The notes beneath the pieces were generated by a model, which ran no database searches, was not told the DNA's origin, and worked only from the letters and a program-made list of their open reading frames with translations. From Gyromitra esculenta (Eukaryota; Ascomycota; Pezizomycetes; Pezizales; Discinaceae), in NCBI GenBank assembly GCA_038503075.1, contig JBCAML010000002.1:2914001-2978000 (forward strand): a stretch of 64,000 bases of DNA, read 5' to 3'. Position numbers and translations under genes: made by a program. Positions 32,188 to 42,640 of this stretch are shown in pieces (position 1 is the first letter of the stretch; each line of letters starts with the position of its first letter).

Positions 32188-34527
32188 ATGGACGCTCCCC
32201 CAGTGCTGCCAACCGGTGGATGCAACTTTTGCGATCTCGCCCAGGGCGCTGCTCCCCGCTGCGGCTGCCAGAGGTTCTGGTTGCGGCGGAAGCGGAGGGG
32301 CGGGCGGGCGGGGAGCAAGGCCGGGACTGATTCAACCAAGGGCAAGGAACTCTCCCGAATCAACAAAACCACGAAGCCCGACGCCGACGACGAAGACGAC
32401 GACGACGACGAGGACTGCCGGTGCGGGCATCACGCCTGCTTCCACTCGTTCGAGTCCCCCATCTCCGTCCGCACCCAATCAACGGGCCGCCGCTACTCGC
32501 TGCAGATCTCCGACACCGAGACCTCTCTCCGCCTCGACCGCTCCGGGACCAATCTCGCCGCCAGCAGCTTCTCCATCACCAGCGGGACAACCACCGACCG
32601 CGACTACTCCACCCCCACCGCCGACCAGAGCCCCTCCGTCGTCGCCGCCCGCAACATCAAGGGCCCCCCGCACCCGTACCAGCCCTCCCTCCTGAGCTCC
32701 CAGTCCTCCGCCTCCAAGAGCACCTCCCGCACCGAGACCCGCTTCACCGATGCCCTGCGCGGCGTGCAGTCCGCCCTCGAGGGCATCAACAGCCGCATCG
32801 GCGACCTGACCCGGCCCGCCTCCACCGTCGTCGCCCCGCCGTCCCCCTTGCTCGCCGACATCGGCGAGAAGCTCGCCTCTCTGATCGCCGCCACCGAAAA
32901 GCTGCAGCAGTCCTCGCGCTCGCACCACGAGCGCCTCGAAACCGTCGAAACATTCGGCTCCGTGCTCGAGGAAATCCGCGACAAGCTCGAGCTCGCGGAA
33001 GACCGCGCAAACGAAGTGGAAGAAAAAGTGCTCTCCTTCGAAAACCGTCTGGACGACCGTCTGGCCCCGCTCGAATCCGTCCTGAAGCGCAAATCCGACC
33101 CGTCCGCCTCCACCACCCCCGTCTCCCGGAAGCGCCATTGCGCCGACCCCCCAGACACCAAATCCAGCTTCACGAGCACCGCCACCAGCGGCAGCGGCAG
33201 TAGTGCAGAAACAACCCCGCGTCTCCTCAGCATTCTCGAGCGCCTCGAGTCCCGCCTGATCGACCTCGAGTCGTGCGCCCCGCCCACCGTCTCCCGCCCA
33301 TGGATCGTCGAAACCGTGCTGCTGCCGCCCGCCCCACTCCCCGGCATCTGGACCGACGCAGCGGGAACCAGCACCGCCGGGTACGAGAGCAGCAATCCGC
33401 ACTCTGTCAGCACGCACTCTGTCAGGAGCACCAGCAGCACCACCACCACCACCACCCAGCGACGCAAAGACCCCCGCTTCCTCCCCCCGGACAACGACGC
33501 CGCCGCCCCGCAGCAGCAGCCGCGGAGCTTTGCAAAGTCGTCGCGACTGTACAGACGGCTTGCGTCGCGGGGGTTCGTGAAGAGTCTCGTAGTGACGGGG
33601 CCCACGGCGCGCGACGTGGCCGACGCGGTGGAGGCGGCGTTTGGAGGGCTGCTGGAGTGGTGCTGCACGTTCTACGGGCGCGGGTGGCAGCCGCTGCGGA
33701 AGGTTCACAAGCAGACGCGGTTGGAGTTCTTGGAGCCCGGTGAGATGGTGCAGGGGCTGTGGGGGGTGGAGTTTCTGAACGGGTGTGTTATGAAGAGTCG
33801 GAGGAAGGTGCTGTATATTACTCCCGTGCTGCCGAAGGGGGAGTCCGAGGGTGCGGGTGCGGGGGTCGGGGTTGGGGTTGGGTGGGCGGATGTTAAAGCT
33901 CTGCCGGAAACTCCGGTGGAGGGTGGTGGTGGTGGTGGTGGTGCGGAGGAAGGGAGGGATTGCTGGGAGTGGAAGGAGAGTCTGGATGAGCAGCCCGTGC
34001 GCGCACCTACGGTTTCTATGTCCCCGGAGCCGGAGGTGGAGGTGGCGTCGCCGACGTGGAGCTCGTTCGGGCCGTTTCAGAGGGAGGAGGAAGCGAAGGC
34101 CGGTGGTGCTAGGAAAGCGTCGCCGGGACCCCCGTCGCCGCCGGTGTCATTGACGAGGAAGCGGAAGCCGTCGTCGCCCCTGCAGGAGGCGCGGAGCAGA
34201 GGCGGGAGGGTACGTCGTACTCCGGAGATTACGCAAGGCTTGACTCCTGCGCTGACGGCTACTAGGAGTAGTTCGTTCCCAGCGGGTTCGGTGGCGGCGA
34301 GCTTCAGTTGCAGTGTGGGGAGGCAGGGGAGTGGGCTGGAGGGGCTGGAGCCAGGGAGCTGGGAACTGAGTCCAGGTACTACGGGCTGGTTTACGGAGCA
34401 TCCGGGCGTCTTGGAGGAGAGTAATGCTGAGAAGGAAGCAGGGGAGGTAGAGGAGGAAGACGAGGAGGAAGAAGACGAGACGGAAGTGCTGGAAGGAGAA
34501 GAGGGATATGGGAGTTTAGAGACCTAA
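32188..34527 (+). CDS. Uncharacterised protein with Cys/His-rich N terminus and coiled coil
   Basis: A single exon of 779 residues, clearly GC-richer than its surroundings. Not recognised as a named family. The N terminus has clustered metal-binding-type residues: CNFC at 12-15, CGCQRFW near 25-31 and CRCGHHACFH near 77-86, separated by a basic and then an acidic run. A coiled coil is likely around residues 225-300 (LEEIRDKLELAEDRANEVEE). A more conserved-looking block near 450-545 (SRGFVKSLVVTGPTARDVAD, then GLLEWCCTFYGRGWQPLRKV) may be a globular domain. The remainder is Ser/Pro- and Gly-rich, ending in an acidic tail. This could be a nuclear or DNA-associated protein, but no function is claimed. 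Confidence 0.75.
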   Translation: MDAPPVLPTGGCNFCDLAQGAAPRCGCQRFWLRRKRRGGRAGSKAGTDSTKGKELSRINKTTKPDADDEDDDDDEDCRCGHHACFHSFESPISVRTQSTGRRYSLQISDTETSLRLDRSGTNLAASSFSITSGTTTDRDYSTPTADQSPSVVAARNIKGPPHPYQPSLLSSQSSASKSTSRTETRFTDALRGVQSALEGINSRIGDLTRPASTVVAPPSPLLADIGEKLASLIAATEKLQQSSRSHHERLETVETFGSVLEEIRDKLELAEDRANEVEEKVLSFENRLDDRLAPLESVLKRKSDPSASTTPVSRKRHCADPPDTKSSFTSTATSGSGSSAETTPRLLSILERLESRLIDLESCAPPTVSRPWIVETVLLPPAPLPGIWTDAAGTSTAGYESSNPHSVSTHSVRSTSSTTTTTTQRRKDPRFLPPDNDAAAPQQQPRSFAKSSRLYRRLASRGFVKSLVVTGPTARDVADAVEAAFGGLLEWCCTFYGRGWQPLRKVHKQTRLEFLEPGEMVQGLWGVEFLNGCVMKSRRKVLYITPVLPKGESEGAGAGVGVGVGWADVKALPETPVEGGGGGGGAEEGRDCWEWKESLDEQPVRAPTVSMSPEPEVEVASPTWSSFGPFQREEEAKAGGARKASPGPPSPPVSLTRKRKPSSPLQEARSRGGRVRRTPEITQGLTPALTATRSSSFPAGSVAASFSCSVGRQGSGLEGLEPGSWELSPGTTGWFTEHPGVLEESNAEKEAGEVEEEDEEEEDETEVLEGEEGYGSLET

Positions 34528-35652
34528 CGTAGAACTCCCCCGTCTGCTCGCAACTTCGCTCTCATTTGTAGAATTATGTTTTTGTGTTTATCTGTCATAG
34601 CGGGTGGGCATGGACTGTATCATTATTATTATCACCACAGAGGGGGGGTTCCTAGACATTCGCGACATCATCTTGCTTTCTTTTATTTTACTATTTTTAT
34701 TTAGTTTAATGCATCACGTTGAGCTGCTGTTTACCGCTGTTAGTATTGCTTGGATACGTGGGTGGATTACCGCAGTGCAAGCCTTGCAGTTCCATTGATC
34801 TATAGACGGCTGCCAGAAATCTCCCTACTGTTGAGATTCGAGAGGTGGGTTGGGGTCAATGATCTTTCGGCAGCATGCTGGGGTGTGCGTGGTCCAGGGT
34901 ATTCTGGATACGTGTGGGTTGAGACAGCGGACAGCAGTAGAGCACCGCCTGCAGCAACCCAATCTAGAAACCGCTGCAGACGCGTAAAGAGTTCTCGTGG
35001 GCCGCACGTGACGTCATCCATCCCTGTTCGCCCAACATCCGACAACCGACGACATCAACACAGCGCTCAGTTCAGCCTCGACTCCCCCTGATCCGCCACC
35101 GTGAACTCCCTCCAGCTCCAGCTCGATTGCGGTCCATTGTCACCATTATGGTTGATAGATGGCGAGAGGCATTGGAATTCTCTTCAGCACTCAGATATCA
35201 CTAGGAACGCGTCCCCAGGCGGCGGCACAGTGGGCCTCCAGTGCCAATTCTATTCAAATCAGACACTGATCTCATCGCATACATATCTACTTGCTGCAGC
35301 AGTTCTTCGACCCAGATCAGTCCCTGTTTTTGTTCCCATCTCTCTTGGTTGACGACTTTTTCGATTTTCCAGCAGTCTCACGTGACACGCCTCCTGAAGC
35401 GTAAGCAGTGCCCCTATTGAGACTCTCACGACATCCTCGTTCACGACCTCCACCGAAGCAGCGAAATAAAGTGGTCTCTGCACCGGTTTTTCACTACGAA
35501 CTCCCTCCCGTGACTTGAAACGGTGGTATTTGAAGCATTTGCCCTAAGAGAAATCTTCGAGTGTGTCTTGACAAGTGTTCAAATTGACGCCAATATCAAC
35601 TTGATCTCCGCGTTACTGTTTGGCTACAAACTACCAGAGCACGAATTGCAAT
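34528..35652. other. Intergenic region, no gene seen
   Basis: Spacer between two plus-strand genes. Short frames at 34750-35352 have no domain. No RNA gene or repeat was recognised. Confidence 0.5.
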
Positions 35653-36315
35653 ATGAAGTATGTTTTATAAAGCCACTGTTCCCCTCCCCAACCATCAAGC
35701 ACGACACTAACCATTGTGTGTCCCCCCCCTAGTTACAATCCCGAAGCCTCGCCCCCAATGTCCGACTCCGACTCCGACTCCAAGCCCCTGATGCGTCGTC
35801 GCGTGCTGCGCTCCATCATGCCGAACGAGCGGCCAAAGACCAGCAGCTCCCGCATCCACAATAAACCCGCCTCCAGCTGCAGCTGCGACGCCCAATTGAC
35901 CGAGCTCCGAAAAGAGGTTTCCGAACTCACCAAGACCATCAACGAGATGAGCAGCATCATCCACGCCAGGCTGCTCTTCCCGCACCTATCCCTCGCGGAA
36001 GCGCTCGCTGGGGAAACGGAGGTCACGTATGATCACGTCAAGCCGCCGAAACGACCCCGTACCGATAGTGCGCTGTATCTGCCCGACATACCCGACGGCT
36101 TCTCCGATAGCACGGCTCATTCGCTGGTGTTTCGGAGGCGGACGAAAGCTACGACTACGGAGCAGGAGTGCAAGGTTGCGTTCAAGAAGTTGAAGGTGGA
36201 CTGTGATGATGCCGAGACTGATACTATTGTGGTGAAGGGGGTAAAACCTTCGGTGAAGTCGGGGAGGGTGGTTAAGAGAACTTCGGCGAGAACGAGGGCC
36301 GGTCGTAAAGGGTAG
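35653..36315 (+). CDS. Small basic coiled-coil protein with a 5-nt first exon
   Basis: Modelled as exons 35653-35657 (ATGAA) and 35733-36315, giving 195 residues. The intron has a GTATGT donor, a CTAACC branch-like site and a CCCTAG acceptor. The start becomes MNYNPEASPP. Visible features are an (SD)n run near residues 12-17, a coiled coil around 58-80 (LTELRKEVSELTKTINEMS), and a Lys/Arg-rich C terminus. No family is recognised. A start at the internal ATG 35758 cannot be excluded. Confidence 0.65.
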
Positions 36316-38483
36316 TGGATATCTGTGGGGGGTGGGGGGTGGTTTTTTGTTTTTTTTTCATTGTTAAAATTGCGTTCATTGAATAGTTTTAAGGCCGAAT
36401 ATACATATCTCTCCATGAATACCAATACATTAGTTTAGAGTAAAGGGCAGTTATTTCAATGTCGATATGGTCTCCCCCACATAGGAAGAGATTTCACACC
36501 AGCACAGCCCCTGCAGGCACCACACCAAGCCGTGACATACCGGCGAATCGTTACAGAAAACTACCAGCAACTTGGGCTCTGATAGGTGGACACACGTGCA
36601 GGCATGTAATTACTATTTCAAACATCTCTATTCCAACCCCCTCATTGGTGGCGAAGCTCGGTCGGTGCAAGGTACTGGATTCCAGCCTATCCTCGGTTGT
36701 AATGCCCCGAGTGTCAGTTTTGTCAGCTCTCGTCGTGATGGACGCTGACCTAATAACGGCCCCCAACCTTTACAAGGATCTGGTCTGGTCTTGTCTGGTC
36801 TGGTCTGGCTCTTCTTGTCCGGGAATATTTTTATAAGCCATCTACCTACCTGCCTACCTACCTACCTACTTTAGACTTTTCTCTCAGGCAAAAAAAAAAA
36901 GAACGCTGGAACATATTTAATCCAACATACATAGACGTGATCACAAAACTCCACTCGACAGGAGTTTTTCTAGGAGAGAGAAGTTACAATAGCGGGATGC
37001 TGGAATATTAGGCACGGGCGATGCGGGAGGAACAAAACCTACTTGGGTGTCAAGGATCGAAGATAAGGCATGAGACAGCCCTCCCCTATAGCTACCTCTA
37101 TAGCTGATCAAACTACATACCGTGGACGATCCGTCGAGTGATGTTTCATGACTACGGTGCGGGTCTCTCCCTACAATATTAGTTTCTAGAGGTTCGGGGT
37201 GACAAGCTCTTGAATTTTTCGCGAGTAGCGTATTATTATTATTTTGGTTGGGTTATCGTGGACCTCGGGGATAATTTCGCACTTCAATTAGGCTTATGAG
37301 GAGCTCTCATAGGACCACTCGTATCTCTCGAGGAAAGGGATCTCCCAGCTCATAGAAAACACCAAAGAGCGCTGGGATTGGCTTGCCCCAAGCCAGAGTA
37401 TCTATTACCTCACGCCAGCGCCTTGCGGTACGTACCAGCTAGCTGCACTCTGTATGCAACGAACGAACGACCTGCCTGTGCGTGCACTAACTAACCTAGA
37501 AACTTCGTTTCTTGCGTCATAGTTTCTACTAATCGCGATTTTGAGGTGCCTAGTGTGCAATTTGCCGATTGACCTGTCAGCTCAGGCAAGCCGTTTCCTA
37601 GATAGCAGAAGCTGTCTTTTGTATACATACGTATAACACAGACATTTCCGAGTGATCTCCCGAATATTTTTTTTTTCAGCAAGGTTGGTTGCTGGATTGA
37701 TCAAGCGGCTGTAGTATGCGTACTACATGTACTACACTGTTCTAGAAGGGTCACTGGTGCCTAAAGTCGTGGATTATTTCAATTTGGATCACGGTCGATA
37801 CCACAGGTCTAACTAGTATGTATAAAGAAAGTGAGATCGAGATAGGATGAGATGAGACGAGATGAGATAGTAACATACTACTCAGCGCAAGGCTGTACCA
37901 GTCTAGCTATAGTCGGCAGAACTCTCATCAATATATAGTCACTTTCGCTAGAAAACTTTTGCAGATATTAGGTAGGCGAAGAGTTTCTCGTAGGGATAGA
38001 TCAAGTGCCGGGTAGGATGGTTTAGTTTAATGCTAGTGCGTGGGTGCAGTACAATTGGTGATCTTTCCCACATACACATTCACAAGATTTCCCCAGAAAA
38101 ATATCCCCAAAATCTACCTCAAATAAGGAGTTCTGTGTGTCCTAACTCTACTCAACGATCATTAGTGCTACAGCCTATATATAGCCTACAGCAGTGGACC
38201 AAGGTAAGACTGCATGTATTTATTAGTTGACACCATACCACAGATGGTAACGGAGCTACCTTTCAGCCAGCAGGCGAACCCCGTATTTGGGGCTGCCAAG
38301 TACTTTTGAGGCCTCAAATTACGTAAACAGCACGAGAGTAAAAGTAAAAGTAAAAGGTTTTCATAAATTATTCTTAACCAATCGTAACTTCCATATTTTA
38401 AGCAAACGTTACTGAATTTCTCGTTTCGGACAAACAAACTATTCCACACATATGCATGACCAAAAAAAAAAAATCCCCCGTGG
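36316..38483. other. Intergenic region with (CCTA)n microsatellite
   Basis: Over 2 kb without a convincing gene. A CCTA-type tetranucleotide run lies at 36841-36870, and a GATGAGACGA-like short repeat near 37848-37868. The rest is AT-rich. Confidence 0.5.
36841..36870. repeat. (CCTA)n microsatellite
   Basis: Seven tandem CCTA-type units with one G interruption, in intergenic sequence. Confidence 0.9.
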
Positions 38484-40282
38484 TTACAAGAAAATTGCCC
38501 CCACAGCAACAAGCAAAACGATAACCCCGACCTCAGCAAAGTTCCGTACACCTGCACCAGTGAACAATGGTGCGGATGGTGTTGGCTCTGGTGCGCTGGT
38601 GTTGGCATGGGTGTTATTAGGTATGGTATGAGTGCTGGTATGAGTGCTATTCACGACAGCTGAAGCTACCGGAACTATATAGAAACTAGTGGATGTTTTT
38701 ATAACCGTAACGGTTCCTCCAGGAGGATTAGAAGTGGTGTAGTAAACCAGTGTTGTTATAGCAGTAACCGTTGGATATGCTGGGATTGAGACGGTCGTCG
38801 AGCTTGTGGGGCAAGGTGGTTTGGGGAATGTCGGAAACACGCTTCCGCCAGTACATTCGGGGTCAAGACTGAGCCATAATCCGTCAGCATTAACGCTTCC
38901 CGGGTGGGGGGGATTGGAATGGCAGGGTACAGACAAGCAACCGCCGTATGGGATTCCGCATTCGTTGATGCTATCGACACAGAGACTGCGAGTGCAGGTA
39001 GTAGATGTAGCAGAATAGCTCTTTGTCGATGACGATGAGCTTGTGGTGATGTAGCTACAGGGAGGTTTGGAGAATGTTGGCATTACAGTGCCTCCGGTAC
39101 AGTACGGATCTAAGCTTAACCAAACAAAAACACTTCGTCAGCCTTTTGGATAGCTGGTTTCGGTTTCGCTAAAAATTGGGGACACATACAAACACCCGCC
39201 GTATGGCTGCCCACACTCATTGACATAATCCGTGCAAATTGTTCTAGAGCAAGAGCTTGAAGAACTTGAAGACTTGTAAGTACTACTACTCAACGTAGAG
39301 CTTGATGATTTGGATATGCTGGAACTGTACGAGGGACAGGGAGGAGGAGTAAACGTTGGCCAAGCAGAACCTCCTGTGCATTTAGGATCAAGGCTAGCTC
39401 AATCCTGTTAGACCAGTTGCTAGTACCAAAAACACAGTAGGGTCTACATACAAGCAACCTCCGTACTTCAACCCGCACGAATTGGCTTTGTCGACACAGA
39501 TTGACTGGGTACAAGCGGGCGAGTAATGCGAGAAGCTTGTAATCTTTGACGAGACCGATGTAGGACAGGGGGGTTTGCTAAACGTCGGCCAAGCTGTCCC
39601 CCCGGTGCACTGAGGGTCCAAACTATCAAAAGTACCCCGATTAGCTGATAGACTGGTTTAGTAAGTCAGATATATAACAAACGTACAAGCATCCACCGTA
39701 TGGCATTCCGCATTCGTTGATGTAGTCAGCACAGATTGATTGTGTGCAAGTTTTCGAAGAACTAGACGATGAAGAGCATGGGGGTTTGCTGAAGGTTGGC
39801 CAAACCGTTCCTCCGGTACAGGCGGGATCAAGGCTGTATCCACATGTTAAATCGCCGTTGATTCTTCTAACTAGTGAAATACAATAAAAGAAATTGTGAG
39901 ATGCACAAAAGTATAATTTTTGCCATAAATAAAGTCAGGGGATATTAAGAAAATGAAATAGGCTAGTTCTCGTTTTATAAAATTGAGTAGTAGAGGTAAA
40001 TACTAGTAAACAGTGTTCTTACAAGCATCCTCCAAACATCTGCCCACATTCATTTATACCATCCACACATATTGATCTGGAGCATGTCGTCGATGAATAG
40101 CTTGAGGATAGACAAGTAGACGAGCTAGTAGGACTTGGGCTGATAGTAGCATCCCACATCCCGGCATAGCTAGTCGTCGAGGTCGCTGAAGTCGTTGAAA
40201 CAGGTGTACCAAGTACTAGTGCGCCTCGAAGAAGGAGCAACCCAAACACAGACCGAGGCGTGAAACTGATTGAGGATATCAT
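38484..40282 (-). CDS. GPI-type surface protein built of exon-encoded Cys-rich modules
   Basis: Six exons, 40282-40023, 39833-39687, 39622-39452, 39393-39190, 39114-38935 and 38868-38484, join in frame to 448 residues. Each internal exon encodes one module that opens LDPxCTGG, continues WPTFxxPPC, has a variable Ser/Thr linker, and closes with C-x2-S-I-C-x-D-x2-N-x-C-G-x-x-Y-G-G-C. Every intron interrupts the same Phe codon in phase 2, directly after the YGGC motif. Exon 1 adds a signal peptide (LLLLRGALVLG) and one closing half-module; exon 6 adds an opening half-module, a Ser/Thr-rich stalk and a hydrophobic end suited to a GPI anchor. It is probably exported to the wall. No enzymatic role is visible. 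Confidence 0.85.
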
Positions 40283-41330
40283 TCTTGTCGAAGTGAATTA
40301 TTATTTTCTTTCCCCAGTAACCAGAATTCTTCTTACTTTTCTAGGTAGGGTCGAACGAGTGTAGGAAGAATGTTGAGCGAGCGTTTTATTCCTAAAGCGA
40401 ATGACAAGTAGACAGAGGCAGGCAGGTATATCGCTGAACGACAGTTTGGGTACTACTACCGAGACAGAATTCCCATACCAACGAAAGGAGAGAGAGAGAG
40501 AAAAAAGGTCCAAACAGAGAGGGCAGCAGCATGCTGATATAAATGTTAGAGATGTCTGAAATGACACAGACCACGGGTGTTCAGCTCTTGCTCGTGATCG
40601 CCACGTTCTACCTCGAATCTCAACTTCAGTCAAAGAAGTGGATGGGAAAGCACAGATCTGGTGACCGCAGAACGCTTGGCTTCAGAGAAGCCAGAATAAC
40701 TGGATGGTAAGCGAATAGAGTGCTGCTTGGCACAGAAAAACCTTGTTAAAAATAGCCCTGGGAAGGTGCTGAGGGTGGTCAGCCAAAAAGAAGCGGAGAC
40801 CCAAAACACTTTCCGACGAGATTGCTCAGGGCCGAAAGGAGAAGGTTGCAGCCCTGGTTCGTGCCTTAAATCCCCCCCCCCAAAAAAAAACAGCCAGCAT
40901 CAAACTCGGTTAAAGTGAGATCAACTAAGAGGCAAATCTTGGTTTGCCTTGAGGCCTGTGCTACATTGTTCCAGGCGTACCAAATACCGATCCAGAGTGC
41001 TGTATAGCATCGGACTGCTGTGACCTATGGAGTCCTCACTCGTAATTGTCAGATAAGTCTTAGTGTGCTGTAGTGGGGACTATGGAGACAGTGGAGTGGA
41101 CGGGATAGGTACAGGAGCTTCAAATAGACCCCCCAGAAATTAGCTTCATCTCTTGGACCGCTCTCGCCAGTCTAAAAGAATCGACAGCCACACGCACGCA
41201 AGAGTGGCCATAATCTCGCAACTAATATAATCCCGATCTCTGAAGCCACGAGATAGACCTATCATCAGTGATACCGGTACTACTCGCGTTTTTGTAGTAC
41301 TCACTAAAGAGCACTTCTATTTATGTAGCT

Positions 41331-41365
41331 GTATGTATGTATGTATGTATGTATGTATGTATGTA
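41331..41365. repeat. (GTAT)n microsatellite
   Basis: About eight to nine uninterrupted GTAT units in an intergenic stretch. Confidence 0.95.
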
Positions 41366-42540
41366 GCCACAACACTTTTCTTGGAGTCTAAACATAGAAG
41401 AGAATTTGATAGCAGCTTACGAGCAAGCGGTAGTTAGCTAGCATCGTCAGATATATATATTTTCAGCGGGAGAGACAGAGTAGCAGCATGCATTGGCGAG
41501 ACTCTAGATCTAAAAGTGTCGTACACGTATCGAATTCAAAGGGCAATCTATTTAAGGCCGTGAAGCTCTGAAGCAAACACATATATATGTATACGCACTG
41601 TGCTAGTACTATAGCGGCTTTAATGCATCGACCCAAGGGTGAAGAAAGTCAAGATCGAGATATAACTAATAGCAAGTGACGATAGAGGTGGCGTGTGCCT
41701 GCCCAAAGACCTCGATACTTACTTACTTAACCAGCGAGCCAAGGACGCGTTAGCGAATTTCAGCGTTAGCGAGGACACTAGACCAACTCGTCAGACGAAT
41801 ATGAAGCCTAAGGTCCATAGGTAGCGTTGTCTTCCCCTAGACGCAGCATCAAGTCTGTTTACAGCAGGTGAGCTAGTTCCCCGTATACATGTGTATAGCA
41901 CTTGGAAAGAAAAAAAGGCTTCACTGTCGAAACCAAAAACCCAACAATTCCATTCCATTCCCTTCCCCACACCCTCATCCATCCATCCATCCATTCCATT
42001 CGTCCATTCATCAAATCGTTAGAAAAATAAAATAAAATAAATAATAATTAAGACCCGGAACTAAACCCTCTTTTCAAGGAACCAGGGCCATCCATCTAGT
42101 ATTCATTCAAAATCATCAACCCATAGAATCATAGAACCATAGAGAGAACAAAAAAGAATTACCCCTAACTCCTGACGGGATAGAAAAAAAAAGACAGCAA
42201 CTAACTACCTAACCTACCTACATACCTACCCATAGAATACAATCCAATGTACAGCTAAAAGCATAACCCCCCCCACACACACATCCCACATCCCACATCC
42301 AACAAAAGAAACAAAAAAACTCAAGTATTGACAAAAAAAGAGGTGGGGGGGTGTATAAGTATCGACAGAATTTTAAAGAATCCCCTGCAAGAAGTTTTTT
42401 GACCGGGGAGCCCGGCGTATCGAGAGAGATAAGAGAGATTTTTTATACAAGATGATCAAGAAAGGAAAGAGACACCGAAAACACCATCGAAAGGGGAGGG
42501 CGGGCTCAAACCTTCCCCCCACTCCCCCCCGGGAAATCCA

Positions 42541-42572
42541 AAAACCCAAAACCCAAAACCCAAAACCCAAAA
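42541..42572. repeat. (AAAACCC)n short tandem repeat
   Basis: Four near-perfect heptamers just past the JmjC stop codon. The unit looks telomere-like but is isolated and internal. Confidence 0.85.
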
Positions 42573-42640
42573 TCAAAATCAGAAAGCCGGTTATAAACAT
42601 AAAATAAGGCCATAAAACCCCCACCCCCTTCCCCCAATTC

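Larger units (their letters stand above)
40283..42640. other. Intergenic region with microsatellites
   Basis: No gene recognised. A (GTAT)n run lies at 41331-41365, CATC repeats near 41970-41995, and an AAAACCC repeat at 42541-42572. The part next to 40283 is the promoter side of the Cys-module gene; the part next to 42640 is the 3' side of the JmjC gene. Confidence 0.5.

Noticed and set aside
32479..33708. Two long minus-strand frames (409 and 354 codons) antisense to the 779-residue gene
   Set aside because: Their composition is Gly/Ala/Val- or Arg/Ser-rich and mirrors the sense codons; the sense frame has a proper start, stop and structured regions.
42541..42572. AAAACCC repeats as a telomere remnant
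   Set aside because: Only four units, internal, and beside an ordinary gene; better read as a short tandem repeat.
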